This document shows positions 1 to 17,100 of a DNA stretch of 64,000 nt, in pieces. The notes below the pieces were generated by a model that saw nothing but the letters and a program-made list of their open reading frames with translations, did not search any database and was not told the DNA's origin. The first letter of the stretch is position 1. Each line of letters begins with the position of its first letter. The stretch is from Liolophura sinensis (lineage: Eukaryota; Mollusca; Polyplacophora; Chitonida; Chitonidae): NCBI RefSeq assembly GCF_032854445.1, contig NC_088295.1, positions 23,547,385-23,611,384 of the forward strand. Direction: 5' to 3'. A program made the translations under genes and the position numbers.

Positions 1-228
1 AAAAAATAGAAAAGGTATGCTTTTCTAACTTTACAGGTCAAAGTTTATTGATACACATTTATATTCGGTCTAGTGTTGTCATCTTTTAAATCTGGGACCT
101 ACGGGGCTAATTGCCTGCGGCAAAAACACTGCTTCAGCAAAATGACCCAGATGAAAATGAATCCTGAAGACAGTAAACAAAATAGCACAAATTAGCTGAT
201 CTCTGAATGATTTCCATTCTCCACTCAC

Positions 229-4230
<4,002 letters not shown>

Positions 4231-4509
4231 TTTCGAGCAGTAATTCGGCGACTTCTACAGGAACTCTCTTCTTTTTCGTTTGGAACCATTCACATCCCAC
4301 AATCCAACGCGCAGCTTCCACCAGATGGCGTGCTAAAATCTCCTGCGCGAAAACTTTCTGGGCGGATAAAATAATTCACTAAATGTCTGACCAGTTTTTA
4401 TTAACTGTCACACACCACTTATTCACAACTTAACGTGTGAATATCTGATTTACAATTAATATTTTGTCCCTCTTAAAACACACTCGATCTAACGTGTGTC
4501 CGACTAATT

Positions 4510-4640
4510 ATTCTGTAAGACGGGTCGGAAGTTGGAGGTCACCTGACCACCCCTTCGTGTCTGTATCAAAATGGCCGTCCAGTGTTAAAGCATTGCGGAA
4601 AAGGTCACTTTTTGCCACTTCGCAAGCGACCAGTAAGGCC
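4510..4640 (-). repeat. Inverted-repeat arm upstream of the U2AF2 start codon
   Basis: This is the partner of 3419-3549 in opposite orientation. It lies 280-410 bp upstream of the U2AF2 ATG, in the promoter or 5' UTR. Both arms end at the inner side with CTTACAGAAT, read in arm orientation. A short direct duplication containing CCATTAAATTGGT follows at 4648-4676. Confidence 0.8.
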
Positions 4641-5299
4641 TAGATCCATTAAATTGGTCGCCATTAAATTGGTTAGACTTTCCTTTTGATTTTTTTTTTT
4701 CGTTTTTTTTTCTTTCTTTTTTTATTGTTATTTTTATGAAAAAATCTAAACTACTAAAGCACCGACAGTAAAATCTATACTGCGATGACCAGGTGTATAC
4801 CACTACTTGTCAATTAATGACCTACGGATATATATTAACTGAGAAAGCAACGATGAAAGAGGAAAGGGGAGGCAACCAGTGTTATTATCAACGTGTTCAT
4901 CTTGGCGCGGTAGAACTACCAAAGCCGACAGGCTTGGGGCTGGGTTAAAGCTATCGCATAGTGAGGAATTCATATAACTTTCATGAATCAACTAATGATC
5001 ATAACTTTTCTCATAAAAATCACAAAATTAACTCAGCAATTAATCGGAATTTAAAAACCTGGCAGTTTTATTTCCTTAATTTTATATTTGGAAGCTCTCC
5101 CAGAGTTCCACTGTCAGATTTAGACCAGCACTTAGAAGATTCACGGTAATGAAGGTAAATCTTTAGATTAGAGTTGACCTGACAAGAGATGATACGAATA
5201 CACCGAGGAGCAGTTTATTGATGCCAGCATGGCCTGTCTTAGGCCTATAGACCTTTACTGCAATATAGGCCTACCCTCATTCTTTCATCAAGCCCCATT

Positions 5300-5536
5300 C
5301 TTCAACCATTTCAACAGCCTCTACAACTAATATTTTGAAACATTCTGAAAGAACAATGGATGGAATGTAGAAAAATGAATTGCACAGTTTTATGAAGCTT
5401 TATAGAGAAATGATTTGCCCAGTTTTATGAAACTTGTATCCTTAATGACACAAACAAATCAATTTTAGCATCATTTGCATGATAATTGTATGTACAAATT
5501 TCACTGAATAAGGGTTAGTGGTTGAAAAGGTTGAAG
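5300..5536 (-). mobile_element. MITE-like element with CTTCAACC termini, copy 1
   Basis: It begins CTTCAACCATTTCAACAGCC and ends GGTTGAAAAGGTTGAAG, which are terminal inverted repeats. The inside matches the reverse complement of 26027-26227, for example CAGAATGTTTCAAAA followed by GTTGTAGAGGCTGTTGAA when read in reverse. It has no coding capacity. Two related copies with matching ends in one window support a miniature inverted-repeat transposable element. Confidence 0.7.
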
Positions 5537-5846
5537 ATTTAAAATACTAGTAGGCCTGTATAGAATAAATGTGCATAATCGCCATTGGAGAAGTATTGCC
5601 TATTATCCGATTTTATATAGCCTAAATCATGAAAATGTCTAAATGTTTGTACAGTTTCATGAAACTGAATAGACATTGGTTATTATTAATACATGTAAAA
5701 CATACTGCATATATTTCATCAAGCAAAATTCTAGCTATACCTCTTACCAGTACATACCATATAGCTCATATTTGTCATGCAGGTTTTTATGTTTACATTT
5801 TAGATCAAGATCAACGTCTGTTATGATTGAGTCCAGTGTGTAAAGT

Positions 5847-8800
5847 ATGGATGAAACGACAAACCTGGAAGAAAAGCTCAGGGAGTCAGCTTGTATCGGG
5901 GACTTGGAGGAGTTGAGGAATCTAATCAAGGGCAAAGGAGTTAACATCAACTCACAAAACTCTGTGAATGGATGGTAATTAACACCAAGTGTCTAATATG
6001 CTGTGAAGGTGTATCTTTGCTGATCCAGACACAGACTGATCATCTATCATATTAATTGGTGACCTTGGTGATGATGTTACCTCCCAAGTGTTACATACCC
6101 AGGGCTATATCTAGAGACATTTTAGTTCTGGAAAATATTTGGACTCCCAAACTTGTGGGCGCCCAAGCTAATTGAACCGCAAGAAAACTGAAAAGTAACC
6201 AGAACAAAAATATGATTGTTCACCAATAAAAAGTTTTCATGCAAATTTATTTCATTCATACTCTCAGAGAGTATCATTTTGATTTCGGTTGTGTAAATTT
6301 CTTTGTGTACTATCACAATGCCACCATTAAAATTTGGGATTAGATCCTTCAGTGTTTGTCTAGATGTGGTCCTGGTACAATATATACGTCTAACATAGGT
6401 GACACCAGATTAATCCATGAGAGGTATAAGGCATTAATTATACTGAAGATCAGGACTATATAAATACATGTACATGGCACAAGTCACAGTATGTTAATGC
6501 AATTCAATAGCCTATAATGCAAAATAATATACAGTGTTGAGACTATCAAATAAATACAGCAATGCACCCTTTTGATCAGTATAAAAAAATCAAAACTTGA
6601 GCTATAACTTTGCTTGAGTTATTAATACAAAGAACAGTACATGTACTATTGTTTTCAGGACAGCCTTACACTGGGCAGCCAAGAGAAACCATGAATCAGT
6701 TGTGACATATTTGTTATCAGAAGGAGCAGATCCTAACATTGCCAACAACAACGGTGAAAAACCTGTCGAGGTATCGTCAGAGAAACAAATACAGCAGTTA
6801 CTGGGAGGTGAGTGAAGACAGCAGCGCACTAGAAGGGGAGGGTGATGGTCATAGGGTGGTCCTGAGGGCTCTACCTGGTTCCCAGAGGACTGGTTTTCGT
6901 AATTCAAAATTCTGACAACTGCAATATAAGTGAAATATAATTAATGAAAGACAGTGAAGGGCCAGAAGGGAAGATGGGGGTCATATCTCTCCAGGCAGGG
7001 AATCTTATCCCCAGGTTGGATTGATACAGTTTCGAGTGCTGTAAGGTTAGACTGTGAGACTAGCTAAAATCCTGGCTTGGAGGAGTCTTGAACATTATGT
7101 AAAGTGATGTGTGGCGTACCTGTGCTATTAACATGTAGGTGAAGATGTTGAAGTCAGAAGGTTTACTATGTATCTGGTGAGTTCCTATGATTTCCTAAGG
7201 GCTCTTCCTGATTTCCTGAAGGCTTAGTCTGCTTTCCTGAGGGCTATTTGTTTCACAAGGGCAACACCTTTATTCCTCCACCTAAAACTCTTGACTGCTG
7301 TCATACAAAAGTCATTATGACATAAAACATAAATCAAATAACCACATCATTAGTTGATAATCTGCAGAGATGATAATTCTCCACACAGGTGATGAATCCA
7401 TGGAGGTGCGTCAGACAAAGCTACCTATTACCCCTAACTACCTGGCACATCCGCCATTCCCGTACATCAAGCCAGGCCGTACTACAGAGCAACTCTCCTT
7501 ACATACACCTGTGAGAACTTCCATTAACAGTGAAGGTGAGAGAGTGGGAAAATAGGACTTACCGTGTCTTTTCCTATTTAACTTAAGAAACTTCTGCTCC
7601 CCTGGCGTTTTGCCCAGTTTCCTCTCACCTCAATGCTGGCTGCTGTTGTATAGTGAAATAATACTTAGTAACAAGTTAAAACACCAATGAAATAAGTAAG
7701 TAAAAGAAACTTGTGCAATAAAGTTGTTGAATGCCTGTAATAATCTGTAACAAGCTCTTGGAGCAAAATTGGTGGAGTGGTGAAGAGGCTTGTCTTACAA
7801 TTGCGAGGACACGAGGTGCGCGTTTAATCATAAATTTGAACAGGGAATTTTTCTAATGCTTGTTGGAGACCACTTGTCTTCCACTAATTTACTTATTTGA
7901 TTGGTGTTTTTTGCTGTACTCAAGAATATTTCACCCATGTGACGACAGCCAGCATTATTGTAGGAGGAAACCAGGCAGAACCTGTGGGAACCCACAATCA
8001 TCCACAGGTTGCTGGCAGACCTTCCCATGTATATCCGGAGAGGTAGCCATCATGAGCTTACAGTGACCACATTGGTGAAAAGCTTGTTGTTCATTGCGAC
8101 ACTCTTTCACTCTAACCACAGAGGCCATGGATGTTCCACTGATCTTGTGAACATTTCTGTATGTCACAGATGGTCAAGTTTGGTGGTTTGCCTCAGGTTA
8201 GTTCAGGTTCCCCTACCCATAAAACTGTCTGTCATTTTACAAGAGAAAATTCTCCAGTGTGGAAATAACTAACAGTGGAAAAATAATAAGTACATTAATA
8301 AACTGTTGTAATAAACCTTAATAAGCTGTGGTCATAAAGCTTAATGAGTTATTGTAATAAAGCTAAATGAGGTGTTGAAATAAAGTTTTCCAGTTGTTGA
8401 AAGACTTTTGTTCTCACCAGATGGACTTGGTGTGATTTAATCTGTTGTGATAATAACATGGGTACCTGAAGATAGGGATGTAGTGAGAACTGCCCATAAG
8501 TTGTCTGTTAGTCTGTTCAGCTTATCAGTATTGATGTAATGCATTCACTGTATCCATCATCCAAGACTTTGAGGTTTGGATATGGGTATCATAAATATCT
8601 ATTATCATGTAATATCACTGGCCAAGTGGTTAGCATGGTAGTGCAGTACAATGACCCATCTCGTCAGTGTTGTCCCTGTGAGTTTAACTCCAGCTCATGC
8701 TGGCTTCTCCTCTGGTCTTAGGTGGATAGGTCTGCCAGCAACCTGTATGTTGACGGTCCTGGGTATCTGTGGGCTGGTGGTTAGCATGCTAGTACACCAA

Positions 8801-9609
8801 GGCTCTGACCGTTTCTTTCCCACCATAATGATGTGTAATTGAAATATTCTTGAGTAATGAAACTTAATTGAAACAAATAATGTTACCCTTAAGACACATA
8901 TAATTTGCAAACAAAAACCCCTAGACATCTGCGTCATCAGTGTTATTGTAGAAACAAGGCTCTTGATCAATGTTCAAATTCCCCCATGGTCTGTCTGATT
9001 TCCTCCCACCATAATGCTGGCTGTCATCGTATAAGTGAAATATTCTTGAGTATGGCGTGAAACACCAGTCAAATAAATAAATAAATAAACAGTGTTCAAA
9101 TCCATCTCCTGGTGGTTTGGTTAGGATTTTATGTGTGGTAAATGACAGCGATTTCCCTCCAGCAATTTAATTTATCTTTGTTTAGTATATAAAATATTTT
9201 TGAGTATTTCAATCAAATTAACTGAATAAAATTTCAGTCACATTAACTAAATAAATTGCCATTATACCTGTAAATTTTTGTGCTTCTTCTTGTGACAGAG
9301 CTAGTCCTGAAGGCCCGACTCGCCAACTCGAATGAGCGTGATTTTATTGAAGTGGAGCTGCCTCAGCACAACCGGACATACGATGCTCTGCTAACATTGC
9401 TCTGTGGAGAACTCCATTGTGACAAGCGCTTGGTCTACAAAATCCGCAAACTCCCAAACACAATTGTACGCAAGGACAAGGACGTTCTACGACTAGTGGA
9501 CTTCCAGGAACTTGAAGTAGTTTTATCCAATAAGGTGATCAGTGCATCGTCACGGAATTATGGAGTTATCGGTGGAGCCAGCCCTCGTCAAGAACAGATC
9601 CTTTACTGA
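5847..9609 (+). CDS. ANKRD40: Ankyrin repeat domain-containing protein 40
   Basis: Exons 5847-5974, 6659-6807, 7389-7535 and 9299-9609 give 735 nt and a 244-residue protein with consistent phases. Residues 8-75 form ankyrin repeats: VNINSQNSVNGWTALHWAAK, then SEGADPNIANNNGEKPVEV. A short Pro-rich linker follows (PNYLAHPPFPYIKPG). The C-terminal family block (from residue 142) has ELVLKARLANSNERDFIEVE, KIRKLPNTIVRKDKDVLRL and DFQELEVVL, all close to human ANKRD40. The human protein is about 120 residues longer because its linker is longer and acidic; that stretch is missing here. The molecular function is poorly known in any animal, and a scaffold role is inferred only from the ankyrin repeats. 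The last intron (7536-9298) has collected several SINE pieces. Confidence 0.93.
7890..8128 (-). mobile_element. tRNA-derived SINE (family A), near full length
   Basis: In minus orientation it runs from the tRNA-like head (GAGGCC side at 8128) to the tail at 7890 (CCAATCAAATAAGT). It shares with the copies at 12285-12537 and 45897-46129 the body words CCAGCATTAT, GGTTGCTGGCAGACCTTCCC and TCAAGAATATTTCAC. It lies in the last intron of ANKRD40. Confidence 0.85.
8615..8880 (+). mobile_element. SINE family A, rearranged copy with a doubled head
   Basis: The head (GGCCAAGTGGTTAGCATGGT) and B-box-like GAGTTTAACTCCAGCTCATG are followed by the body word GGTCTGCCAGCAACCTG. A second head-like piece (GGCTGGTGGTTAGCATGCTA, about 8773) then appears before the 3' part (CCCACCATAATG, GAAATATTCTTGAGTA). 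It looks like two truncated copies joined, or one inserted into the other. Confidence 0.7.
8990..9090 (+). mobile_element. SINE family A, 5'-truncated copy
   Basis: Only the 3' end is present: TTTCCTCCCACCATAATGCT, then GTATAAGTGAAATATTCTTG, then the tail CAAATAAATAAATAAATAAA ending at 9090. Confidence 0.85.
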
Positions 9610-10107
9610 AATGAGGCTGTCAGAGAGGCACAGATGAGAACTGTTAGGGACCAGATACTAGGCAATTGCTCGGGCCAAATACGCTAACATTTTAATATCT
9701 TCCTTCACCTGTTCTCATTATTATCTGTATGCAATAGTGTGTGTGTTCATTTGTTTTATGTTCACGCAGGTATATCTTCCCAAAGAGAAAAGATAGTGTT
9801 CCTGTTCTATGGGTTCTTTTTTTTTTTTTTACCAAAGAGATAATACTGCATGGGATTTTTGTTCTTACATTGTAAAAGTCTTATGAAACTAATGTTAATG
9901 TTCCGAAAATATTTCTTATTTTCCACATGTAAATTCTTCTCTATGCTGGCTTTTATGCAACAAAGTGAAAAAAGTGAAGTTTATTTTTTCCAGGATCTCA
10001 AATGATTTATGAAGTATAAATTTACCCATCTTGCAGGACATGTAAGCACACAAGTATTCTCATCTATTTATTTCCTCATCAGTGTACTGATACAGCCAGA
10101 GTTTTAC

Positions 10108-10113
10108 AATAAA
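10108..10113 (+). terminator. Candidate polyadenylation signal for ANKRD40
   Basis: AATAAA about 500 nt after the ANKRD40 stop codon. A second AATAAA is at 10741-10746, so alternative 3' ends are possible. Confidence 0.5.
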
Positions 10114-11072
10114 TGTGTACATGACAGGTATGTCCGTGCAATGTGTTGTCCCCCAGTGTTGAGAGCTTTGTCTGTTATTTGGTGAAGGCAGCTTACTACA
10201 TCTCTTAAGAGAAGAACCTTTACTCACTTAGCCAATGAAGTTATAACAATTCCCATCAATGGATGTTTATGGATTACAATTCCTGCGAGTAGTGGTCTAG
10301 CTTTTCTGCCTGGGAGATGTGTACAGGATGGCTAGGCTGTCTGATAGACATTACCTTCCATGATACTAGTAAATATGTTTTCTTCAAGAATGTCTTCGAA
10401 CTATTCTCTATACCCTACATAAAAATTAACATGTCAACAACTCTATTCCCAACACAGTCTAAGTACCAGCATCAACATTTACATTCTTCTACATTTCTGC
10501 CTCATTATCTGTAAGTTATTACCAGTATTCAAGCCATGTCCTGGCTAATGATGAACATGGGCCCATTTTTTGTTCAAAACTGTGTGAAGACTTCAGTATT
10601 GTACTTGGCCCCAAAATAATAATATAACAGTATATTAGATATGAACTAAATCTGCTGCTGTTCCATTTGATCTCGGTACAACCGTATTGGTTGCTGTGTT
10701 TTGTTAGAATTGAAAATATGTAATATGATTTAATAGAGGGAATAAACTAATACACTTTTGAACAACTAGGCTTAGGTGTTTTTTTTTGTTGTTTTTTTTT
10801 AATTTGGTAAATTTTTGGTGTGTGTGTCTAGTTCAAAACATCATGTGATCATTTAATCCCTGTACAGAATTCAAATGTGCTGTTTGGTACAAAGTGTAAG
10901 CAAGATAAGGACAATGACAACATGGCGATAAAAATGGGATTTTTTTAGAGTTTATTTTTACATTCATAACTTCATAGTCAAGTTTCGCAATGATCAAGTG
11001 AATTAGCTCTACTAGTAAGATAATAGTAGTTTCCTCTAATCACACAGTCATTTCCCAGGGTGATAGATATTG

Positions 11073-11078
11073 TTTATT
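11073..11078 (-). terminator. Candidate polyadenylation signal for RSL1D1
   Basis: AATAAA on the minus strand about 95 nt after the RSL1D1 stop codon, implying a short 3' UTR. Confidence 0.55.
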
Positions 11079-11173
11079 CCCAAGGCCCTTTCATGGACCA
11101 CTGGTCAGTATGAGTGAAGAGGAGAGAATGCATTGTGGTGAACAAGTATCGTCGCACCAGCCACTGGAAGTCT

Positions 11174-14100
11174 TTAGGCTTTGTCTTTTGTCTTTCCAGT
11201 TTTTGCAGTCTTGGATGTCAAGGTCTTTGATTTTGTTTGTGCAACTTTCTTCTGTTTCTTCAAGGTTTCTCCAGACTTTTGGAGAACAGTGAGGCTTGCT
11301 TTTTGCCCTTTCCTGGAAGCAGTGGCTTTGACCTTTGGCCCATCTGGCTTTCGTCGCTTGACCTTTAACCTTGTGGTCTGTCCAATCTTCTCCAGTTTTC
11401 TCTTTCGTTTCATCTCTGACTCCTCTGTCACTATGTGAACCTCTCCAGTGGGAAATACTCTGACCTTGCCCTTCATCACTGTGGTTACCTCCTCTGGTTC
11501 TATCATCTCCCTCTTCTTCTCTACTTTTGGCAGCTTTACATCCTTTGCAGAGTCTGCACACAAGAACAGATAAGAAAACACCAGTTAGCACCACATCTTA
11601 GAGCTAAAAACATTAAAAGTTTACCGGGAAAGACTACAAAAAAGTGAATCTGGTGCCAGGAGAAAGGCCATTGAAAACTAGCTCTAAAGTTTTTTTTTTC
11701 TTTGACTAAATTACATTCAGTCAAATTGTAAAGTGGCTTTATGGACCATTTTGTCATTGGCAAGGTACTTTGACATCACATACCTTTTTAAATAATTAAT
11801 GTTGCTAATAACAGCCATTCCAATATTAACAACTGTGCTCAGAATGGGGAAAAACTAAACACCAGTTACAAGAGAACTGACATGTATTTGATAAGTGTAT
11901 TGTGCAGAACTATGATGGGAGGAAACCGGGTCGGGCACAGGAGAACTTACGACAATTCACAGATTGTTAGCAGACCTTCCCATGTACCATCAGAGAGGAA
12001 GCCAGCTTGAATGAAGGTTCTGGATTAGAAATACTGGGGTTAAGATCTCGCTTGTACTTACCTAACGAAGCATACACTGGAAGAGAGACAGATTTCTCTG
12101 TTTTTATATGGAATGACCGAATGTTAGCAGCACCTCCTGGAATACTTTGTGCTATCTGCTGAGCTGCTGACATCACATTCTCTGTGATCTGGACAACTGT
12201 TTGTTTAGAGTGGGCTACATAAGCAGTGCTGAAAACAATGACAATCATGGGATTATGCAAATGTCAACACCAGAGTTTCCAACATATTTTATTTGATTGG
12301 TGTTTTACACTATATTCAAGAATATTTCACTTATACGACGGCCGCCAGCATTATGGTGGGAGGAAACCGGGCAGAGCTCGGGGGAAACCCACGACCATCC
12401 ACAGGTTGCTGGCAGACCTTCCCATGTACGGCCGGAGAGGAAGTCAGCATGAAATGGACTTGAACTACCAGCGACCGCATTGGTGCAAGGCAATTGCGCT
12501 GCACTAGTGTGCTAACCAACTGAGCCGCGGAGGCCCCAAAGATTGAAACATACAAAAGAGGACCATCACCATCTGATCATTCTGCCGTTCAATACACTCA
12601 TGCATATCAATGCTTGTCATCATGCTTCTCCTGACTCCAGGACAGTACATGTACTATCCTAGTTGTTAACAGCGAGTCACTGTGCTACACAGGATAGCCT
12701 AAAGACATTTAAATATGTACCTGATACCGTACCATATTCTTATGTTATGTGGTCTGGACGACTGACATGTATTGCTGGCGATTTGGTGCCCAATTTCTGC
12801 ACTACAGCCTGAGCGATATCCAGAAAGAGTAATCACTAATAACAATAATTCTGTTATTTAAAACGCACTTTCTAAATGTCATCTACCAGTGTGATATATT
12901 CTTATTCTGGCCATCAAACACTAAGCTGGCTAACAGTGAGATACACCTGGCTGTTATCTTGACGAGTGCAACATGCTCATGTATATTGGCATACATATAC
13001 TTTGCAAACTTGTCTCTGACTTTTGATTATGACTATTCTTATGTAAAACCCTGCGTATCTTTGGCATACCAGTAACTATTCAGTTAGCCAGCAGGCTAAT
13101 CTGCCTTACCAGGATGAGCCTCTTCCACTAATTACACAGCGACTGTTGTTCAGTGCTCTGTTGATTTCCTTTTTCAAATCTTTGACAGTCAGATTAACCT
13201 GTACTGGATGTCTGCAAAGAACAGACAGGCCACTGAGTCAGAATTCATTGCAGCAGTTATGAATCAATTGCTCATGTGATCATAGACTGCTTTCACATAT
13301 TATATTTATTGGCATTTGAGGTCAAAATCAAGTGATGTGGCAACAATTAAAAGATCTCATTGACTGTACTAGGGTAGAGGAGATAAATTTTGTGAGTAAA
13401 CTCGTAAGAATACAAAAACGATTAACTGTTGAGTGAAAATGAAATGGTGAAGTACAGCTCTTTCGACATGTCTGTGGATTATTTTTCATTAATTATTTAG
13501 AAATGAAAAATTAAAATATGGCTGGAGCTGAGATTTCAACAATAACCTTTACATTCACTCTCAAGAAATTTATCACTATCTTGACAGCAGAGATAAAAAT
13601 CTTCCTCAGTTCACTGACTTATCCACAGAGGCTGGAAATACATGTTGTCATGGTGATCGTTTCACAAGTGTATGAAGCATTACACAGAACTACCATAGCA
13701 ACCACTACATTCATGGTATTAACGAGCTTTTGTGATGGGTTCATGTTTCCTAATTCCTAAATTGGTTGCAGTGACAGCGATATTGTGAAGTTATCACCAT
13801 TAACAGTTTATTGATAACCCACCTTTTTCTACCATAAAAGTGTTTTCCAAGAAGAGAGGGCAACAAATGAGCAATCCTTTCATCAGTTAAGTGAAGATTA
13901 AAACTGTTTGACAAATTCCTTTTGGCCTCATATGGCTTGTACATGGTTTTCAAGGCTTTCAGTGGAATAATCTGTCCAAATTAAGAAACATATCACACTG
14001 TAATTACGCTTTTGTAACAATGATTTAGCCATTTTTCTTGATGGGTGAGTTTTGAGTTGTATCAATGTTATTTCAGTAATGCCACAACATTGTTTCCTTG

Positions 14101-17100
14101 AAGGAATGCCGTCACCTGTATGCTTCAATAAGATGATATGTTTGAGACAAAGGGTGGCCGAGCTTTTCGGTTCCTAGGTTTCAATTTGGTGCAGGTCGCA
14201 TCATTCTGTGTTCATAGTTTTTGTTTCACAGAGAAAAATGTGAATTCTTAAAATATGCTGAATATCAAGAAATAAACTTAACGCAATGCACTTTACAGCA
14301 CAGTTCTCTGTTTACTAGCTTATGCACAAATCAATTTTGGTGATTTCATGGTAATTTTTTTTTTTTTTTTGTCACTTGGTAAAATCTTGAAACTTTCAGT
14401 AAACAATGTTGCCAAAGTTCTATTCAGGGCACAACATAACATCAAGTAAGGTCAAATATGAAAGATTGGAAGAAAATTGAAAACTTAGTCACGTGACGAG
14501 CCTTCAGAATACCAATTTGCTTACATATATGTAAATCACACTTTTTTTTTTACCATTTAAGTAGGCCTACTCATTATGTAACAGCAAATCAAATTTCACC
14601 CTGGTAGGTTGAGTGGTTGTTAAGAAAAAGACTTCAAAATGGCCTCAAAACCATGTGACCTGTCAAAAATCGCAAAGCAGCAAAAGTTTTGCTCAGTATT
14701 TAAAGGTTCTGTATTGTTATTAATAAGTTGGGTTTCTTTGTGTTTAGCAGTTTTCGAGATTCTTAATCTTGAAGTCATCCAACACAAATAAACCTAACAA
14801 GTTCAACAGGTGCCTCAGGACAGCATGGACCATTAACTAGGGACCAATCAAGGTAAATTTCAGAAAACACCTGGAAAGACTTACCTCTGATATTTCCTGA
14901 ATGTTATGTCTACTGAGCAGCTCCTTGTAGTGAAACACAGTGTCTTCATGTTCTCTGGACTTCCTGTCCAGATCCTTGACAAACAAACTGACAAACTGGC
15001 TATCTGTAGCGACTCCATTGGGAAGATTTCTGATGAAGACAATACATGTACTACTATTATCATCCAGTTATAAAAATAAACATGTTTGCCTTAAATTATA
15101 TAAGAGGGTGGAAAAGCGAAATGATATCATGACATATCCTCTTGCCGTCTTGTGTGAATGTTCACAATGGTGTACAGGTGAACTTAAACGATGGACAGTA
15201 TTAAATCATTTACCTGTACAACATTTACAATTAGTTTGCTGTCTTCATGCAGTCCAGTTTATGGGTGAATAATACCCGACAGAAACAAACAAACACAGTG
15301 AGCGACATACTGACCATAAACAGTGCAAGGCCACTACAGTGTGCGACATACTGACCATAAACAGTGAAAGGCCACCACAGTGTGCGACATACTGACCATA
15401 AACAGTGACAGACTACCACAGTGTGTGGAATACTGACCACAAACAGTGACAAGAATACCACAGTGTGCGACATACTGACCATAAACAGTGACAGACTACC
15501 ACAGTGTGCGACATACTGACCATAAACAGTGACAGACTACCACAGTGTACGACATACTGACCATAAACAGTGACAGACTACCACAGTGTGTGGCATACTG
15601 TCCATAAACAGTGACAGACTACCACAGTGTGCCACATACTGACCATAAACAGTGACAGGCTACCACAGTGTGCCACATACTGACCATAAACAGTGAAAGA
15701 CCACCACAGTGTGCGACATATTGACCATAAACAGTGAAAGACCACCACAGTGTGCCACATACTGACCATAAACAGTGACAGACTACCACAGTGTGCGACA
15801 TGCTGACCATAAAAAGTGAAAGACCACCACAGTGTGCGACATACTGACCATAAACAGTGAAAGACCACCACAGTGTGCCACATACTGACCATAAACAGTG
15901 ACAAACTACCACAGTGTGCCACATACTGACCATAAACAGTGAAAGACCACCACAGTGTGCGACATACTGAACATAAACAGTGACAGGCTACCACAGTGTG
16001 CTACATACTGACCATAAACAGTGAGAGACTACCACAGTGTGTGGCATACTGACCATAAACAGTGAAAGACCACCACAGTGTGCTGCATACTGACCATAAA
16101 CAGTGACAAACCACCACAGTGTGCGGCATACTGACCATAAACAGTGACAGACTACCACAGTGTGCGACATACTGACCATAAACAGTGAAAGACTACCACA
16201 GTGTGTGGCATACTGTCCATAAAAAGTGAAAGACCACCACAGTGTGCTACATACTGACCATAAACAGTGAAAGACCACCACAGTGTGCCACATACTGACC
16301 ATAAACGGTGACAAACTACCACAGTGTGCGACATACTGACCATAAAAAGTGAAAGACCACCACAGTGTGCCACATACTGGCCATAAACAGTGACAGACTA
16401 CCATAGTGTGTGACATACTGACCATAAACGGTGAGAACCTACCACAGTGTGCAACATACTGACCATAAACAGTGAAAGACCACCACAGTGTGCGACATAC
16501 TGACCATAAACAGAGACAAACCACCACCGTGTGCGACATACTGACCATAAATGGTTTCAAACCACCACAGTGTGCGACGTGCTGACCATAAACAGTGACA
16601 GACTACCACAGTGTGCGACGTACTGACCATAAACAGTGACAAGACTACCACAGTGTGCTACATACTGACCATAAACAGTGACAGGCTACCACAGTGTGCG
16701 ACATACTGACCATAAAAAGTGAAAGACCACCACAGTGTGCGACATACTGACCATAAACAGTGAAAGACCACCACAGTGTGCCACATACTGACCATAAACA
16801 GTGAAAGACCACCACAGTGTGCCACATACTGACCATAAACAGTGAAAGACCACCACAGTGTGCCACATACTGAACATAAACAGTGAAAGACCACCACAGT
16901 GTGCCACATACTGACCATAAACAGTGAAAGACCACCACACTGTGCCACATACTGAACATAAACAGTGAAAGACCACCACAGTGTGCGACATACTGACCAT
17001 AAACAGTGAAAGACCACCACAGTGTGCGACATACTGAACAAAAACAGTGAAAGACCACCACAGTGTGCGACGTGCTGACCATAAACAGTGAAAGACTACC

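Larger units (their letters stand above)
4231..5846. other. Divergent intergenic region, U2AF2/ANKRD40
   Basis: This 1.6-kb interval lies between the two divergent start codons. It holds one arm of the inverted repeat (4510-4640), a T-rich stretch at 4681-4735 and a small inverted-repeat element (5300-5536). No coding exon is visible. The 5' UTRs and promoters of both genes should lie here, but no TATA box or CpG-rich core stands out. Confidence 0.6.
9610..11173. other. Convergent 3' region of ANKRD40 and RSL1D1
   Basis: There are no coding exons. It should hold the 3' UTR of ANKRD40 on the plus strand and of RSL1D1 on the minus strand. Poly-T runs are at about 9819-9830 and 10780-10800. Polyadenylation hexamers occur for both genes (listed separately). 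Confidence 0.6.

Noticed and set aside
7760-7825. tRNA-like segment (GGTGGAGTGGTGAAGAGGCT ... GCGTTTAATC) as a true tRNA gene.
   Set aside because: No full cloverleaf with acceptor pairing can be drawn, and it adjoins a SINE. At most it is a decayed tRNA-derived head.
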